Source of the DNA: Chthoniobacterales bacterium
GTDB lineage: Bacteria > Verrucomicrobiota > Verrucomicrobiia > Chthoniobacterales > UBA10450
Assembly: GCA_013695925.1 (NCBI GenBank)
Contig: JACCZO010000265.1
Location: 1 to 7,236, forward strand
Length of the DNA stretch: 7,236 nt
Direction: 5' to 3'
Below, piece by piece: positions 6,785-7,236 of this stretch. Position 1 is the first letter of the stretch; each line of letters opens with the position of its first letter. The notes under the pieces were generated by a model that had not been told where the DNA came from, made no database searches, and was given only the letters and a program-made list of their open reading frames with translations. The translations under genes and the position numbers were made by a program.

Positions 6785-6817
6785 GCGGGCCGATCGAAGT
6801 TCATCCGACCGACCCGC
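6785..6817 (-). terminator. Strong hairpin between the edge gene and the hupE-like gene (possible terminator or leader structure)
   Basis: Read on the minus strand, GCGGGTCGGTCG and CGATCGGCCCGC pair over all 12 positions, two of them G-U, around a 9-nt loop. On the plus strand the same two positions would be A-C mismatches, so the structure favours minus-strand RNA. It lies 63 bases after the stop of the edge gene and 45 bases before the hupE-like ATG. No U-tract follows, so it is not a classic intrinsic terminator; a 5' leader structure of the hupE-like mRNA is the alternative. Nothing else recognisable was found in the 140-bp gap (6740-6879). Confidence 0.45.
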
Positions 6818-6879
6818 AAGCTACTCACACCAACATTTGATGGGCTTGACGCAAAAGTTCGCCACGCTCCGAAGATTTC

Positions 6880-7236
6880 TTATTGATCAAGGTCGTAGCC
6901 TTCAACCAACCCGTTACCGGTGGTTCCGTCCTTCCCGCGAACAATCATGGTGTAAGCACCGGGCGAGACAGTCAGCACGACTGCCGATTCCAAGTCGTTC
7001 TGCGGGGCGAGCCCAGTGGCAATGATTTCCGCCTCCTGCGTGTCTCTCCAGTTATCGTTCGAAGCGATCAAGGTGTCGCCCTGGTAAATCTCGAGAGTCG
7101 GATCAGCCAGCACATCGTCCACGCCCTCGTCGGCGAGGGATGGGCCCATGGCGCGGAAGATAACCTGTTTGGAGGCGTTGCCGCCGATGATGACGCCACC
7201 AATCAGGACGCTATCTCCGGTCTCGACTGGACCGCG
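6880..7236 (-). CDS. C-terminal end of a probable secreted protein with a verrucomicrobial tail domain (5' end outside window)
   Basis: The reading frame is open from the right edge to a TAA at 6880-6882, giving the last 118 residues. An internal ATG at 7149 could be mistaken for the start, but the same frame continues upstream with clear domain sequence (GDSVLIGGVIIGGNASKQVIFRAMGPSL), so the gene is larger. The pattern is GPSL, then ADPTLEIYQGD, ASNDNWRDTQEAEI, ATGLAP, LESAVVLTVSPGAYTMIVRG, TTGNGLVEGYDLDQ and stop. I recall this roughly 110-residue beta-rich module as a frequent C-terminus of large exported verrucomicrobial proteins, often after other repeat domains; its function is unknown to me. 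It is in the same orientation as the hupE-like gene, 140 bp upstream of it. The acidic, Gly/Asn-rich composition fits an extracellular location. Confidence 0.8.
   Translation of the reverse strand, partial: RGPVETGDSVLIGGVIIGGNASKQVIFRAMGPSLADEGVDDVLADPTLEIYQGDTLIASNDNWRDTQEAEIIATGLAPQNDLESAVVLTVSPGAYTMIVRGKDGTTGNGLVEGYDLDQ

Noticed and set aside
6880..7149. A complete 89-aa minus-strand gene starting at the ATG at 7149
   Set aside because: The frame stays open to the window edge and the upstream residues belong to the same domain, so this ATG is internal.

Overview
The window is GC-rich, densely coding bacterial DNA. The best guess for the source is a soil-type Verrucomicrobium (Chthoniobacterales/Spartobacteria-like). 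This is an inference from three things: the C-terminal domain of the partial protein at the right edge, which I recall as a recurrent tail of secreted verrucomicrobial proteins; a palindrome-rich repeat of a kind I associate with those genomes; and the mix of a SWIM-SNF2 helicase, a TolB/TPR membrane protein and a HupE/UreJ_2 protein. No rRNA, tRNA, CRISPR array, transposase or phage gene was seen.

Layout. Positions 1-388 (minus) hold the N-terminal half of a RarD/EamA transporter. An 83-bp divergent spacer separates it from a large SWIM-zinc-finger SNF2 helicase (472-3624, plus). After 45 bp a second plus-strand gene (3670-5679) encodes a two-TM protein with a TolB/FlgO-like domain and TPR-like repeats. 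It ends tail-to-tail, overlapping by 8 bp, with a minus-strand HupE/UreJ_2 membrane protein (5672-6739). Upstream of that, across a 140-bp gap with a strong hairpin, lies the 3' end of a minus-strand gene (6880-7236) for a probable secreted protein.

The genes do not form one obvious pathway; this looks like ordinary chromosome with housekeeping and accessory genes. The helicase and TPR genes could share a transcript. The hupE-like gene and the edge gene run in the same direction but are separated by the hairpin.

The most unusual signals are at DNA level. (1) The 9-mer GCCTAACGA occurs seven times exactly between positions 1 and 4787, in both orientations and in three codon registers, where about 0.05 copies would be expected by chance. 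(2) A 108-bp element made of four consecutive palindromes with perfect 11-bp terminal inverted repeats sits inside the helicase gene. It adds exactly 36 codons without a stop, in the loop between the two helicase lobes. It looks like a mobile or REP-like element domesticated as coding sequence.
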